Source: Cryomorphaceae bacterium (GTDB taxonomy: Bacteria; Bacteroidota; Bacteroidia; Flavobacteriales; Schleiferiaceae). From it: DNA of 7,093 nucleotides. Each line of letters opens with the position of its first letter. Within the stretch, counting starts at the first letter, position 1. Of this stretch, positions 1-7,093 are shown piece after piece. The position numbers and the translations under genes were made by a program. The stretch is taken from assembly GCA_949547975.1 (NCBI GenBank), contig CATITW010000290.1:1-7093 (forward strand). The letters run 5' to 3'. The notes beneath the pieces are model-generated. The model had not been told where the DNA came from and searched no databases. It worked only from the letters and a program-made list of their open reading frames with translations.

Positions 1-846
1 GCGCCGTATGTTTTGAAAGCAGACGGTCTTGCAGCGGGTAAGGGCGTGCTGATCATTGAAGATCTTGATGAAGCGAAAGAGGAGTTGAAAAACATGCTGG
101 TAGACGCGAAGTTCGGCGACGCATCCTCTCGAGTAGTTATTGAAGAATTTCTTGCTGGAATCGAGTTCAGCATATTCGCACTAACGGACGGTAAAGGCGG
201 CTACGCACTGCTTCCTGAGGCGAAAGATTACAAGCGTATCGGCGAAGGAGATACGGGCCTAAATACCGGCGGTATGGGCGCCGTAAGTCCAGTGCCATTC
301 TTCGAAACTGCCCTGCGCGAGCAAACAGTTAAAGAGATCATCGAACCGACCATTCAAGGTTTGGTGAAAGACAACCTGCCGTATCAAGGATTCGTATTCT
401 TCGGCTTGATCAACACCGACAAGGGGCCGAAAGTGATCGAATACAACGTACGTATGGGTGATCCAGAAACTGAGGTGGTTATTCCACGTCTAGAAACGGA
501 TATCGTAGATCTATTCGTAGGGATGCACGAAGGCACCTTGAGTGAAATGGAAGTGAAAGTAAGTACACAGACTGCTGCCACGGTAATGGCCGTAAGCGGT
601 GGCTACCCGGGTTCGTATGCAAAAGGAAAAGTGATTGAAGGTTTGGACTTAGTAGGTGAAGAAACCCACGTATTCCATGCTGGAACGAAACCAGGCGCAC
701 AGATTACCACTGCTGGAGGTCGTGTAATGGCATTTACGAGCTTTGGAGCAAACAAGGACGAAGCATTAGCGAAGAGCTATGCGTCTTTGGAGAAGGTCAG
801 CTTTGAGGGCATGAATTATCGCAAGGACATCGGTTTCGATCTGTAA
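1..846 (+). CDS. purD: Phosphoribosylamine-glycine ligase (GAR synthetase), 5' end missing
   Basis: This is the C-terminal 281 residues of PurD. The reading frame is open from base 1 (Ala-Pro-Tyr-Val-Leu-Lys), so the start lies outside the window; the family is about 420-430 residues long, so about one third is missing. The enzyme joins 5-phosphoribosylamine and glycine with ATP to give glycinamide ribonucleotide, the second step of de novo purine synthesis, in the cytosol. ATP-grasp signatures are plain: VLKADGLAAGKG at the left edge, EEFLAGIEFS, DYKRIGEGDTGLNTGGMGA, FVFFGLI, and the metal-binding strand EYNVRMGDPETE (residues about 147-158). The C-terminal domain ends with the family-typical FEGMNYRKDIGF. 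No substitution of a key residue is seen. It ends at TAA, about 40 bases before a strong hairpin terminator. The TTG at 13-15 is an internal Leu codon, not a start. Confidence 0.97.
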   Translation, partial: APYVLKADGLAAGKGVLIIEDLDEAKEELKNMLVDAKFGDASSRVVIEEFLAGIEFSIFALTDGKGGYALLPEAKDYKRIGEGDTGLNTGGMGAVSPVPFFETALREQTVKEIIEPTIQGLVKDNLPYQGFVFFGLINTDKGPKVIEYNVRMGDPETEVVIPRLETDIVDLFVGMHEGTLSEMEVKVSTQTAATVMAVSGGYPGSYAKGKVIEGLDLVGEETHVFHAGTKPGAQITTAGGRVMAFTSFGANKDEALAKSYASLEKVSFEGMNYRKDIGFDL

Positions 847-886
847 CTAGAACTACCGCGCATCAAACGCATATAGTATACCGCAT

Positions 887-925
887 AAAAAATCCCCGGA
901 GCTCTAAAGCGAGTCCGGGGATTTT
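887..925. terminator. Bidirectional intrinsic terminator between purD and the DUF6341-like gene
   Basis: Perfect 12-base inverted repeat: AAAATCCCCGGA at 889-900 pairs with TCCGGGGATTTT at 914-925. The 13-base middle can add CTC/GAG pairs with a bulged G. The run of A at 887-892 and of T at 922-925 gives a U tract in either direction, so one hairpin can end both purD (+) and the convergent small gene (-), whose stop codon is 27 bases away. This is the strongest secondary structure seen in the window. Confidence 0.9.
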
Positions 926-951
926 GATATAACAAATGCTGTATTCTGAGA

Positions 952-1119
952 TTAAGCTTCGCCGTTGGCTTTGTGCTTTCTCATTTGGATGATCCAGTAA
1001 ATAAGACCTCCTGCGATTACTGCCATAAATACACGATTCACAGAGTCACCGACCATAGGGAGTATTTTAAATGTTGCTTGGAAAAAATCACCAAGGCCTT
1101 CAAAGAAATTTCTTAACAT
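952..1119 (-). CDS. Small single-pass membrane protein, DUF6341-like
   Basis: A 55-residue protein of unknown function. The sequence begins MLRNFFEGLGDFFQ, continues through a short Phe/Pro stretch and has one hydrophobic segment (residues about 28-46, ending YWIIQM) followed by a basic tail, RKHKANGEA. The NFFE start, a mid-length membrane helix ending in a YW..Q(M/L) pattern, and the site beside purD and a DUF6427-like gene all recall the small flavobacterial DUF6341 family; this is recognition by memory, not by profile. The ATG at 1119 is chosen. An in-frame TTG at 1164 would add 15 residues but runs to the edge of the divergent gene, so it is less likely. Only a poor promoter match, TATTTTAG (1142-1149, minus strand), lies upstream. 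It converges on purD and shares the terminator at 887-925. Confidence 0.7.
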   Translation of the reverse strand: MLRNFFEGLGDFFQATFKILPMVGDSVNRVFMAVIAGGLIYWIIQMRKHKANGEA

Positions 1120-1163
1120 AGCGCAAGCTTTTAAACTGGTGCTAAAATAATACAGAAAACCCA

Positions 1164-2039
1164 ATGCTCCTCCGGAACTTTAGAAAGATTGATGCCTATT
1201 CGAGCGTTCGACTAGCTGTATTAGCTGCTGCATCGGCTGTAGGCGTTTATTTTACAGCATCGGAGTCTTTGGAATTCTTCCTACTATTCGTTGCAGGCTA
1301 TTTTGCCTTTGGAAGCTTGTGTTGGCTGCTTTACACGGAACGCTGGGCGTTTAAAGGCACGTTGTTTCGCTTCCTTGCAGTCCTGCCTTTGCTGTTTCCG
1401 TATGTCAGTGAATTCACGGCCTATTCGCTGGTCTTTGGGGGCATGATTTTAGAGACCAATTGGCAATTTGCCGAATACTTCCGCCGCCGCCGTAACCCGA
1501 TCTGGGTGCTCCACATAGGTACCTTAAGCGCGTTAGGTTGGTTTCTGTTCCCAGAAGGCGGCTTTTATATTGCTGGAGGTTCACTGGTCAGTTTATTGCT
1601 GCTCGGCGGTTTAAACGTCCGTACCCTACTGCAAGTTCTAGTGGCCTTTTTCGTGCCCATCAGCCTGCCGCTGTTCTTTTCCTCAGCCTCGTCATCGTTA
1701 TATTTTACGCTCCCTGAGCTTACAACGGTTCCCTCAGAATGGTGGCTACTTCCGGGTCTCGTGTTTGTTTTGACCATCCATCAATTCACCATTTCCTACC
1801 GCAAGGCGAATAATCTGAACAAACTTCGTTCGCTGATCGCGCTTACGTGGATCATCCTCGGTTCCCTTCTTGCTCAATTCATTGGCGGCGAGGGCGGCTT
1901 CGTGTTACTTGTCCTCGGTTTAAGCTACCAAGGAGCGAACGCCTTATATTATTTCAGAAGACGTACTTTGGCAGAAATCATCTTTGCGCTTATGCTGCTT
2001 TACAGCATTGTATACGCCTTAGGGTTCATCGAAATATAG
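1164..2039 (+). CDS. Polytopic inner-membrane protein, DUF6427-like
   Basis: A 291-residue, very hydrophobic protein with about 10-11 likely membrane segments (for example residues 14-32, 36-57, 66-82, 115-130, 135-150, 155-172, 193-209, 223-240, 245-263 and 271-288). Basic clusters, including four Arg at 107-110 and RRR at 265-267, mark probable cytoplasmic loops. No catalytic motif is recognised, so no function is assigned. Length, topology and position beside purD and the small DUF6341-like gene match the flavobacterial DUF6427 family; the family name is a moderate-confidence guess. Start ATG 1164 lies 44 bases from the divergent gene's start and has no Shine-Dalgarno motif. The stop is 11 bases before the glycosyltransferase, so the two are probably co-transcribed. 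A flippase-like or polymerase-like role in glycan assembly would suit that pairing but is only inference. Confidence 0.8.
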   Translation: MLLRNFRKIDAYSSVRLAVLAAASAVGVYFTASESLEFFLLFVAGYFAFGSLCWLLYTERWAFKGTLFRFLAVLPLLFPYVSEFTAYSLVFGGMILETNWQFAEYFRRRRNPIWVLHIGTLSALGWFLFPEGGFYIAGGSLVSLLLLGGLNVRTLLQVLVAFFVPISLPLFFSSASSSLYFTLPELTTVPSEWWLLPGLVFVLTIHQFTISYRKANNLNKLRSLIALTWIILGSLLAQFIGGEGGFVLLVLGLSYQGANALYYFRRRTLAEIIFALMLLYSIVYALGFIEI

Positions 2040-2050
2040 CCAGCAGCATC

Positions 2051-3022
2051 ATGCCAAAATCTCTTTTAGTCATTCGCTTTTCCGCTATCGGTGATTTGCT
2101 GCTCACCGCTCCGATACTGCAAGCCATGGCACATGCAGGCACTGAGATTGATCTCCTGGTAAAATCTCGCAATGCAGCACTTTGTAGCATCTTTCCTTAC
2201 GTTCGTTCAGTGCGCATTTGGGAGCAGGAACAAGAAACGATCATCAACACTGCGAATACCACTTATGACTCGGTGCTCGATCTTCAAGGCACCCGCCAGT
2301 CCAAACGATTCACCTCGCGACTAAACCTTTCTACTGCAACCTTTAAAAAGCCATATCTACAACGTGCGTTGCTACTGTGGACAAAGCACTCAAGGTTCGC
2401 ACTCACCCCGGTAGTAGAACGATATTTCAATGCCGCCCAAACCTTGTACGGTGACCAACTATTGGAGCTGGTCGACCTGCCCGAATTTCGCTTGCCAAAC
2501 TATGAAAACAGACCTACAGCAGCGTACGTTGTAGCCGTGATCGGCGGTTCGCAGGAAGGCAAACGACTGTCCACTTCGACTTGGAAACAGCTGCTTAATG
2601 CATTGCAGGCCTCTGGCCAAACCGTAGTGCTCTTGGGCGGACCTGCGGAGCGCACAAAGGCGAAGGCGCTTCAAGAGGTATTTCCAGAAGTACTAGATGC
2701 TACAGATAATTCTGTCACGCAAGGACTCAGTCTTGTCAAGAACGCAGCACTAGTGATCAGCGGTGATACTGGATTCATGCATGCTGCGGCTTTGATGAAC
2801 AGGCCGCTCGTGAGTTTTTGGGGGGCAACGCATCCGTACTTGGGGTTTGCCCCATGGCCAAAACGAGAGAATCAGCGCGAGGTGCTCACCCGGAGTCGCT
2901 GGACTCCATTGCACAAGCATGGAAAGGTTCCATTTTGGGCTAAAAATCCAATGAAAAAAATGGATGTGGAAGAATTGACTACGGCTATTGCGCAGATGCT
3001 TCAGGGTAGAACAACGCCTTAA
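2051..3022 (+). CDS. Glycosyltransferase family 9 (heptosyltransferase-like)
   Basis: A 323-residue GT-B fold enzyme of family GT9, which moves a sugar (a heptose in the classic LPS enzymes) from a nucleotide donor to a lipid-linked or core glycan on the cytoplasmic face of the inner membrane. Visible motifs: IRFSAIGDLLLTAPI (residues 8-22), where D15 matches the proposed catalytic base Asp13 of E. coli WaaC; DLQGTRQSKR (77-86); GGSQEGKRLS (165-174); VVLLGGPAER (192-201); and the donor-site signature SGDTGFMHAAAL with FWGATHP (237-262). Length is usual. ATG 2051 is preferred because the GT9 N-terminal strand starts right after it; the frame stays open upstream to 1847 only inside the preceding gene. 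Donor and acceptor cannot be read from sequence, so no waa symbol is given. Its last 38 bases overlap the convergent thioesterase gene. Confidence 0.93.
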   Translation: MPKSLLVIRFSAIGDLLLTAPILQAMAHAGTEIDLLVKSRNAALCSIFPYVRSVRIWEQEQETIINTANTTYDSVLDLQGTRQSKRFTSRLNLSTATFKKPYLQRALLLWTKHSRFALTPVVERYFNAAQTLYGDQLLELVDLPEFRLPNYENRPTAAYVVAVIGGSQEGKRLSTSTWKQLLNALQASGQTVVLLGGPAERTKAKALQEVFPEVLDATDNSVTQGLSLVKNAALVISGDTGFMHAAALMNRPLVSFWGATHPYLGFAPWPKRENQREVLTRSRWTPLHKHGKVPFWAKNPMKKMDVEELTTAIAQMLQGRTTP

Positions 3023-3518
3023 GTTCCGTCGCCTCAGTAGGTTCCATCTTACCGGCGATGATTAAAGCGAGCTGACGACGACGCAATGCAGCGGCGTAAC
3101 GTTCTTGTTCGAGCTCAGATTCCGGCGTGATTTCAGGAATATTGATCGGATTCCCTAGCTGATCTACAGCCACAAATGTGAAGATGCCTTCGTTCGCTTT
3201 GATGCGTGCACCGTTCGGGCGCTGCTCCTCCAAGAACACATCGGCGATGACCTCCATGGAAGAGCTGAACGCGCGTGAAACCTTTGCCTCGATGGTCACT
3301 ATCGCGCCATGTGGAATAGGGTTTTTGAAGCTGACGTTGTTGATGGTTGACGTAACGACCTGACGTTTACAGTGACGGTGTGCCGCGATCGCACAACAGC
3401 GGTCCATCCAGGAGAGCAATTGTCCACCGAAGAGGTTGTTCATCTGGTTCGTATCGTTCGGCATGACAATCTCGGTCATTACCGTCAGGCTGTCCATCGG
3501 GGTTTTCTTCGTACTCAT
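2985..3518 (-). CDS. Acyl-CoA thioesterase, hotdog fold (YciA/ACOT type)
   Basis: A 177-residue single-hotdog thioesterase that hydrolyses acyl-CoA to free fatty acid and CoA in the cytosol. Residues 19-39 follow the YciA pattern closely: MPNDTNQMNNLFGGQLLSWM then D39, which aligns with Asp39 of E. coli YciA, the acid expected to be catalytic, while N24 falls in the conserved DTN. Further family landmarks are VVTSTINNVSFKNPIPHGA (54-72) and SSSMEVIADVF. The C-terminal part (about 125-177) is charged and helical, somewhat longer than in YciA. Chain-length preference cannot be told from sequence. ATG 3518 is used; M8 is an alternative. A perfect TAnnTTTG element lies 22 bases upstream, so it can be transcribed apart from the SPOR gene. 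Its 3' end overlaps the glycosyltransferase gene on the other strand by 38 bases. Confidence 0.93.
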   Translation of the reverse strand: MSTKKTPMDSLTVMTEIVMPNDTNQMNNLFGGQLLSWMDRCCAIAAHRHCKRQVVTSTINNVSFKNPIPHGAIVTIEAKVSRAFSSSMEVIADVFLEEQRPNGARIKANEGIFTFVAVDQLGNPINIPEITPESELEQERYAAALRRRQLALIIAGKMEPTEATELKALFYPEASAQ

Positions 3519-3540
3519 GTAGTGGGTTAGATTGGAGCCA

Positions 3541-3548
3541 CAAAGGTA
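3541..3548 (-). promoter_or_regulatory. Bacteroidota-type -7 promoter element for the thioesterase gene
   Basis: The minus strand reads TACCTTTG, an exact match to the Bacteroidota sigma-A -7 consensus TAnnTTTG, ending 22 bases before ATG 3518, which would give a short leader. The nearest upstream TTG that could act as a -33 element is 26 bases away, more than the usual 17-23, so the -33 half is weak. The element lies in the 40-base gap between the SPOR gene stop and the thioesterase start. Confidence 0.55.
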
Positions 3549-3558
3549 GCCCAGACTT

Positions 3559-4506
3559 TTAGTAGGCGAAGATCCAAGCGTGTGAATTTATCGCACTTTT
3601 CACATGGACCAATTCTGCTTTTGCCGCATCACGGCTCGTAAAATGACCGATGCCGACCTTCTTTAATGAACCCGGTAGGAGACTTACATGGTAGCCTTGT
3701 GCCGCGAGTTCGGCTGAGAAGCTATCTGCGTTCGCTGCTTCTTTGAATGAACCGACCACAATATAGTAGCCCAATCCTTTCACAGGTTGACTTACTACGG
3801 CGGCTTTTTCAATCGTCGTTTCAGCGACTTTTTCAGTGTTTATTTCCTCCGCCTCTTCTAAAGTATTCACCTCTAGTTGGGGCACTTCCGAAGACTCTAC
3901 AGACACAGCGCTCGAATTCGCAGAACTGCTGCCAATCCATCCCGCCATTTCAGTAGGCAATTCGCTTTGGAAAATCCCCAAGCCGAACAAGGCGGTAACG
4001 GCTGCTGCAACCGCGGCTTTTTGCCAATCCTTCAGCCCTTTTTCACGACGCTCGGTAACGAGCTTCAGACTTGCAGACACTTTAGATTGCAATGCACTTG
4101 GTTCATGTACGGCGTGCATCATAAACGGTGTTAATCCAAAGCTGTCATCGCTCCACACGTTGTGCTCCGGTTTAAACCCGGCGGTGGTACTAAACGATCC
4201 GATGTTTGGGAGCATCAACACTTGGCCCTGGTCTAAAACCTGCTGCCAGCCGTTGATCTTTCTTGAAATCCATTGTTCCGCTACCTCCATAGTAGTACCC
4301 ATGCTGCGCATCACAGTGGGCAAGAGCGTGTTTTCAGTACGTGCAATCGCCGGGTTGAACCCGATGTACTTTCCAGCAGGAAAGGCCGTTCCTGTAACAC
4401 TGTCCCAGCGTGCGTCTTGAGATTTAAGGTAAAACGATCCCCAGCCTGGCAGCTGAACACGTCCCTTTTGCTCTAAGCATTCTATGAGTAGCGTTTCGAT
4501 TTTCAT
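3559..4506 (-). CDS. Membrane-anchored HU/CCDC81-like and SPOR domain protein
   Basis: A 315-residue protein with four parts. Residues 1-70 and 71-130 resemble the paired bacterial CCDC81-type HU domains: each has a beta-arm motif, LPGWGSFYLK (19-28) and LPNIGSFSTT (99-108), and IGFNPAIA (48-55) is typical of the first. A basic stretch (about 151-163) precedes one membrane helix (about 161-179), which by the positive-inside rule leaves the HU-like half in the cytoplasm. A Ser/Glu/Thr-rich linker (about 180-245) leads to a C-terminal SPOR domain (247-315, starting YYIVVGSFKEAANAD), a fold known to bind denuded septal peptidoglycan. ATG 4506 is preferred over the in-frame GTG at 4512. The precise role is unknown; an envelope or division-site tether is inferred. 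It diverges from dprA and lies 40 bases upstream of the thioesterase gene on the same strand. Confidence 0.88.
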   Translation of the reverse strand: MKIETLLIECLEQKGRVQLPGWGSFYLKSQDARWDSVTGTAFPAGKYIGFNPAIARTENTLLPTVMRSMGTTMEVAEQWISRKINGWQQVLDQGQVLMLPNIGSFSTTAGFKPEHNVWSDDSFGLTPFMMHAVHEPSALQSKVSASLKLVTERREKGLKDWQKAAVAAAVTALFGLGIFQSELPTEMAGWIGSSSANSSAVSVESSEVPQLEVNTLEEAEEINTEKVAETTIEKAAVVSQPVKGLGYYIVVGSFKEAANADSFSAELAAQGYHVSLLPGSLKKVGIGHFTSRDAAKAELVHVKSAINSHAWIFAY

Positions 4507-4548
4507 ATCCACTACAAAAATGCAAAAGATGTTGATAACTACATTTTA

Positions 4549-4575
4549 TTGGGCGCGTTTAATGCGCTAAATTTT
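4549..4575 (+). promoter_or_regulatory. Possible promoter for dprA
   Basis: TTG (4549-4551), a 16-base spacer and TAAATTTT (4568-4575), one base off TAnnTTTG, lie 25 bases before the dprA start in the 94-base divergent gap. The spacer is slightly short and the last G is missing, so this is a weak candidate. The spacer holds GCGC-GTTTAAT-GCGC, a small inverted repeat of uncertain meaning. For the divergent SPOR gene, only CATTTTTG (4515-4522, minus strand) approaches the -7 consensus, and it would leave almost no leader. Confidence 0.3.
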
Positions 4576-4600
4576 AATAACAACCTGTTAGCAACTCATT

Positions 4601-5674
4601 ATGAACGTATTACTACCGCTCCATTTTTACAAAGGAGCCATCAACAAGGTCAAAAAGACCTATGTATCCCACTATTTCGACGACCCTAATGCCTTGAAAG
4701 CCAACATTAACCACCTATTGCGCTTGCACAAGGACGGCGTTCGGCTGTGGGAACAGGCACAAGAATTGGCGTTAAAAGAAACAGAAATTGCCGCTCGAGA
4801 GGGGCTGAACATACTGTGCCTCAATGATGTGGATAACTTCCCGGAGCACCTCCATGAAATTCCTGATCCGCCCATGGTGCTTTTTGGTAGAGGTCGATGG
4901 AACAACGCGAAAGTGCCGTTGTCTATGGTGGGATCACGGAAGGCCACAAATTATGGTTTGCATGCCACGCGGCAAATGGTGCTCGAGCTCAGTAGATACC
5001 CTGTGAATCTAGTGAGCGGATTAGCCTTGGGGGTCGACGGACAGATGCACCGCGCGGCTTTGGAAAATGGTGCGACCACTACGGCTTTTATAGCGGGAGG
5101 CATGGGTGAACTGAGCCCAAAGTCCCACCAGCAGATCGCGGATGAAATGGTGGCTTCAGGGGGCGGCTATTTTACGGAGCAACCCTTTTATCAGCCGAGT
5201 TTACGTCAGATGTACCCTGTACGCAATCGACTGATCGCTGGCGCAAGTCTTGCCACAGTGGTCGTCGAGGCGGCGCGTCGGAGTGGTGCCATGATTACCG
5301 CGAATCAAGCCGTGGGTTACAACCGAGAATTGTTTGCTTTGCCGGGTGCGCATTTTCAGCCGATGAGCGAAGGGCCTAACGCCTTGATTCACGAACGCAA
5401 GGCCAGCTCCATTTTCGACTATTCGAAGTTTCCAGGCGAATTCTACCCCATCTGGCAATCTGCGCAGGGGGAAATTGACTTTTCACAAGGGATCGAAAGT
5501 CGTATCCTTCGGGAATTTCCGCATGGTAGAAAGGTTAATGTCTACCACTTAATGAAAACTCACAAAGACCACAAGAGTCAGATATTCAAGGCGTTAAGGT
5601 TTCTGGTGGAGGTGGGGGCCATAGACAAAATTGGTCCAAATATGTATTGTAGGAAATCGCCAGTTACGGAGTAG
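4601..5674 (+). CDS. dprA: DNA processing protein DprA (Smf)
   Basis: A 357-residue cytosolic protein of the DprA family, which binds incoming single-stranded DNA during natural transformation and loads RecA on it. The Rossmann-like core is clear: SMVGSRKATNYG (108-119), LVSGLALGVDGQMHRAAL (137-154), TTTAFIAGG (159-167), VRNRLIAG (207-214), VVVEAARRSGAMITA (220-234) and LFALPGA (244-250). Residues about 300-352 form a likely winged-helix (DprA C-terminal) domain. Two departures stand out: the N-terminal 90 residues lack a recognisable PGIGP-type helix-hairpin-helix motif, and the usual Tyr-Pro after the GG turn reads SP (172-173). ATG 4601 is the first possible start, because an in-frame TAG lies at 4589-4591. 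The gene ends with two tandem in-frame TAG codons (5672-5677). Confidence 0.94.
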   Translation: MNVLLPLHFYKGAINKVKKTYVSHYFDDPNALKANINHLLRLHKDGVRLWEQAQELALKETEIAAREGLNILCLNDVDNFPEHLHEIPDPPMVLFGRGRWNNAKVPLSMVGSRKATNYGLHATRQMVLELSRYPVNLVSGLALGVDGQMHRAALENGATTTAFIAGGMGELSPKSHQQIADEMVASGGGYFTEQPFYQPSLRQMYPVRNRLIAGASLATVVVEAARRSGAMITANQAVGYNRELFALPGAHFQPMSEGPNALIHERKASSIFDYSKFPGEFYPIWQSAQGEIDFSQGIESRILREFPHGRKVNVYHLMKTHKDHKSQIFKALRFLVEVGAIDKIGPNMYCRKSPVTE

Positions 5675-5682
5675 TAGCAGAA

Positions 5683-5702
5683 TAGGATTTATCCTACATT
5701 TG
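5683..5702 (+). promoter_or_regulatory. gdhA promoter -7 element with abutting palindrome
   Basis: TACATTTG (5695-5702) matches the Bacteroidota -7 consensus TAnnTTTG exactly and ends 31 bases before the gdhA ATG, placing transcription start near 5709. No TTG is seen at a proper -33 distance, suggesting dependence on an activator or a weak basal promoter. TAGGAT-TT-ATCCTA (5683-5696), an inverted repeat with 6-base arms, overlaps the first two bases of the element and could be a regulator-binding site. The stem is too short and lacks a T tract, so it is unlikely to be the dprA terminator. Confidence 0.5.
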
Positions 5703-5712
5703 TTGGGTATAA

Positions 5713-7086
<1,374 letters not shown>

Positions 7087-7093
7087 CTTCACC

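Noticed and set aside
1103..1114. Perfect 12-base palindrome AAGAAATTTCTT
   Set aside because: It lies inside the first codons of the small gene, is AT-rich, and is well explained by coding for Asn-Phe-Phe; no sign of a binding site.
1120..1164. 15-residue N-terminal extension of the DUF6341-like protein from a TTG codon
   Set aside because: It would fill the whole divergent gap and leave no leader or promoter for either gene; ATG 1119 fits the family-like start.
1847..2050. 68-residue N-terminal extension of the glycosyltransferase
   Set aside because: It overlaps the DUF6427-like gene in another frame, is Arg/His-rich without family similarity, and the GT9 first strand begins just after ATG 2051.
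3836..4420. 194-codon open frame antisense to the SPOR-domain gene
   Set aside because: It lies wholly opposite a gene with clear domains, its translation shows no recognisable motif, and it is explained as a shadow frame.
4507..4512. GTG start at 4512 for the SPOR-domain protein
   Set aside because: ATG at 4506 is only two codons inside and gives the usual short N-terminus before the first HU-like domain.

Overview
The window reads as an ordinary, gene-dense chromosomal segment of a Bacteroidota bacterium, most likely class Flavobacteriia (order Flavobacteriales). Three things point there. None of the visible starts has a Shine-Dalgarno motif. Two gene starts are preceded by exact matches to the Bacteroidota -7 promoter element TAnnTTTG. 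The gene set (purD, DUF6341-like, DUF6427-like, and an HU/CCDC81-like plus SPOR protein next to dprA) is typical of that class. This placement rests on pattern recall, not on a search. No tRNA, rRNA, CRISPR array, insertion sequence or phage gene is visible, and there is no gene-free stretch above about 110 bases.

Layout. Bases 1-846 (+) are the C-terminal two thirds of purD (purine synthesis), cut by the left edge. A strong hairpin with A and T tracts (887-925) lies between purD and a convergent 55-aa membrane protein (952-1119, -), probably of the DUF6341 family. Diverging from it is a two-gene unit (+): a polytopic membrane protein, DUF6427-like (1164-2039), and 11 bases later a family 9 (heptosyltransferase-like) glycosyltransferase (2051-3022). 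The glycosyltransferase runs tail to tail, with a 38-base coding overlap, into a hotdog acyl-CoA thioesterase (2985-3518, -). Upstream of that on the same strand is a protein with two HU-like domains, one membrane segment and a SPOR domain (3559-4506, -). Diverging from it is dprA (4601-5674, +), followed after 59 bases by gdhA, an NADP-type glutamate dehydrogenase (5734-7086, +), with its own promoter signature.

How they fit together. The genes do not form one pathway. purD and gdhA are central nitrogen and nucleotide metabolism. The DUF6427-like/GT9 pair suggests envelope glycan work. The SPOR protein probably links the cytoplasm, through the inner membrane, to septal peptidoglycan. DprA handles incoming single-stranded DNA in transformation. 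I found no convincing new biological system. The best items for a second look are the atypical N-terminus of DprA, the HU-TM-SPOR protein sharing a divergent control region with dprA, the palindrome abutting the gdhA promoter, and the convergent gene overlap.
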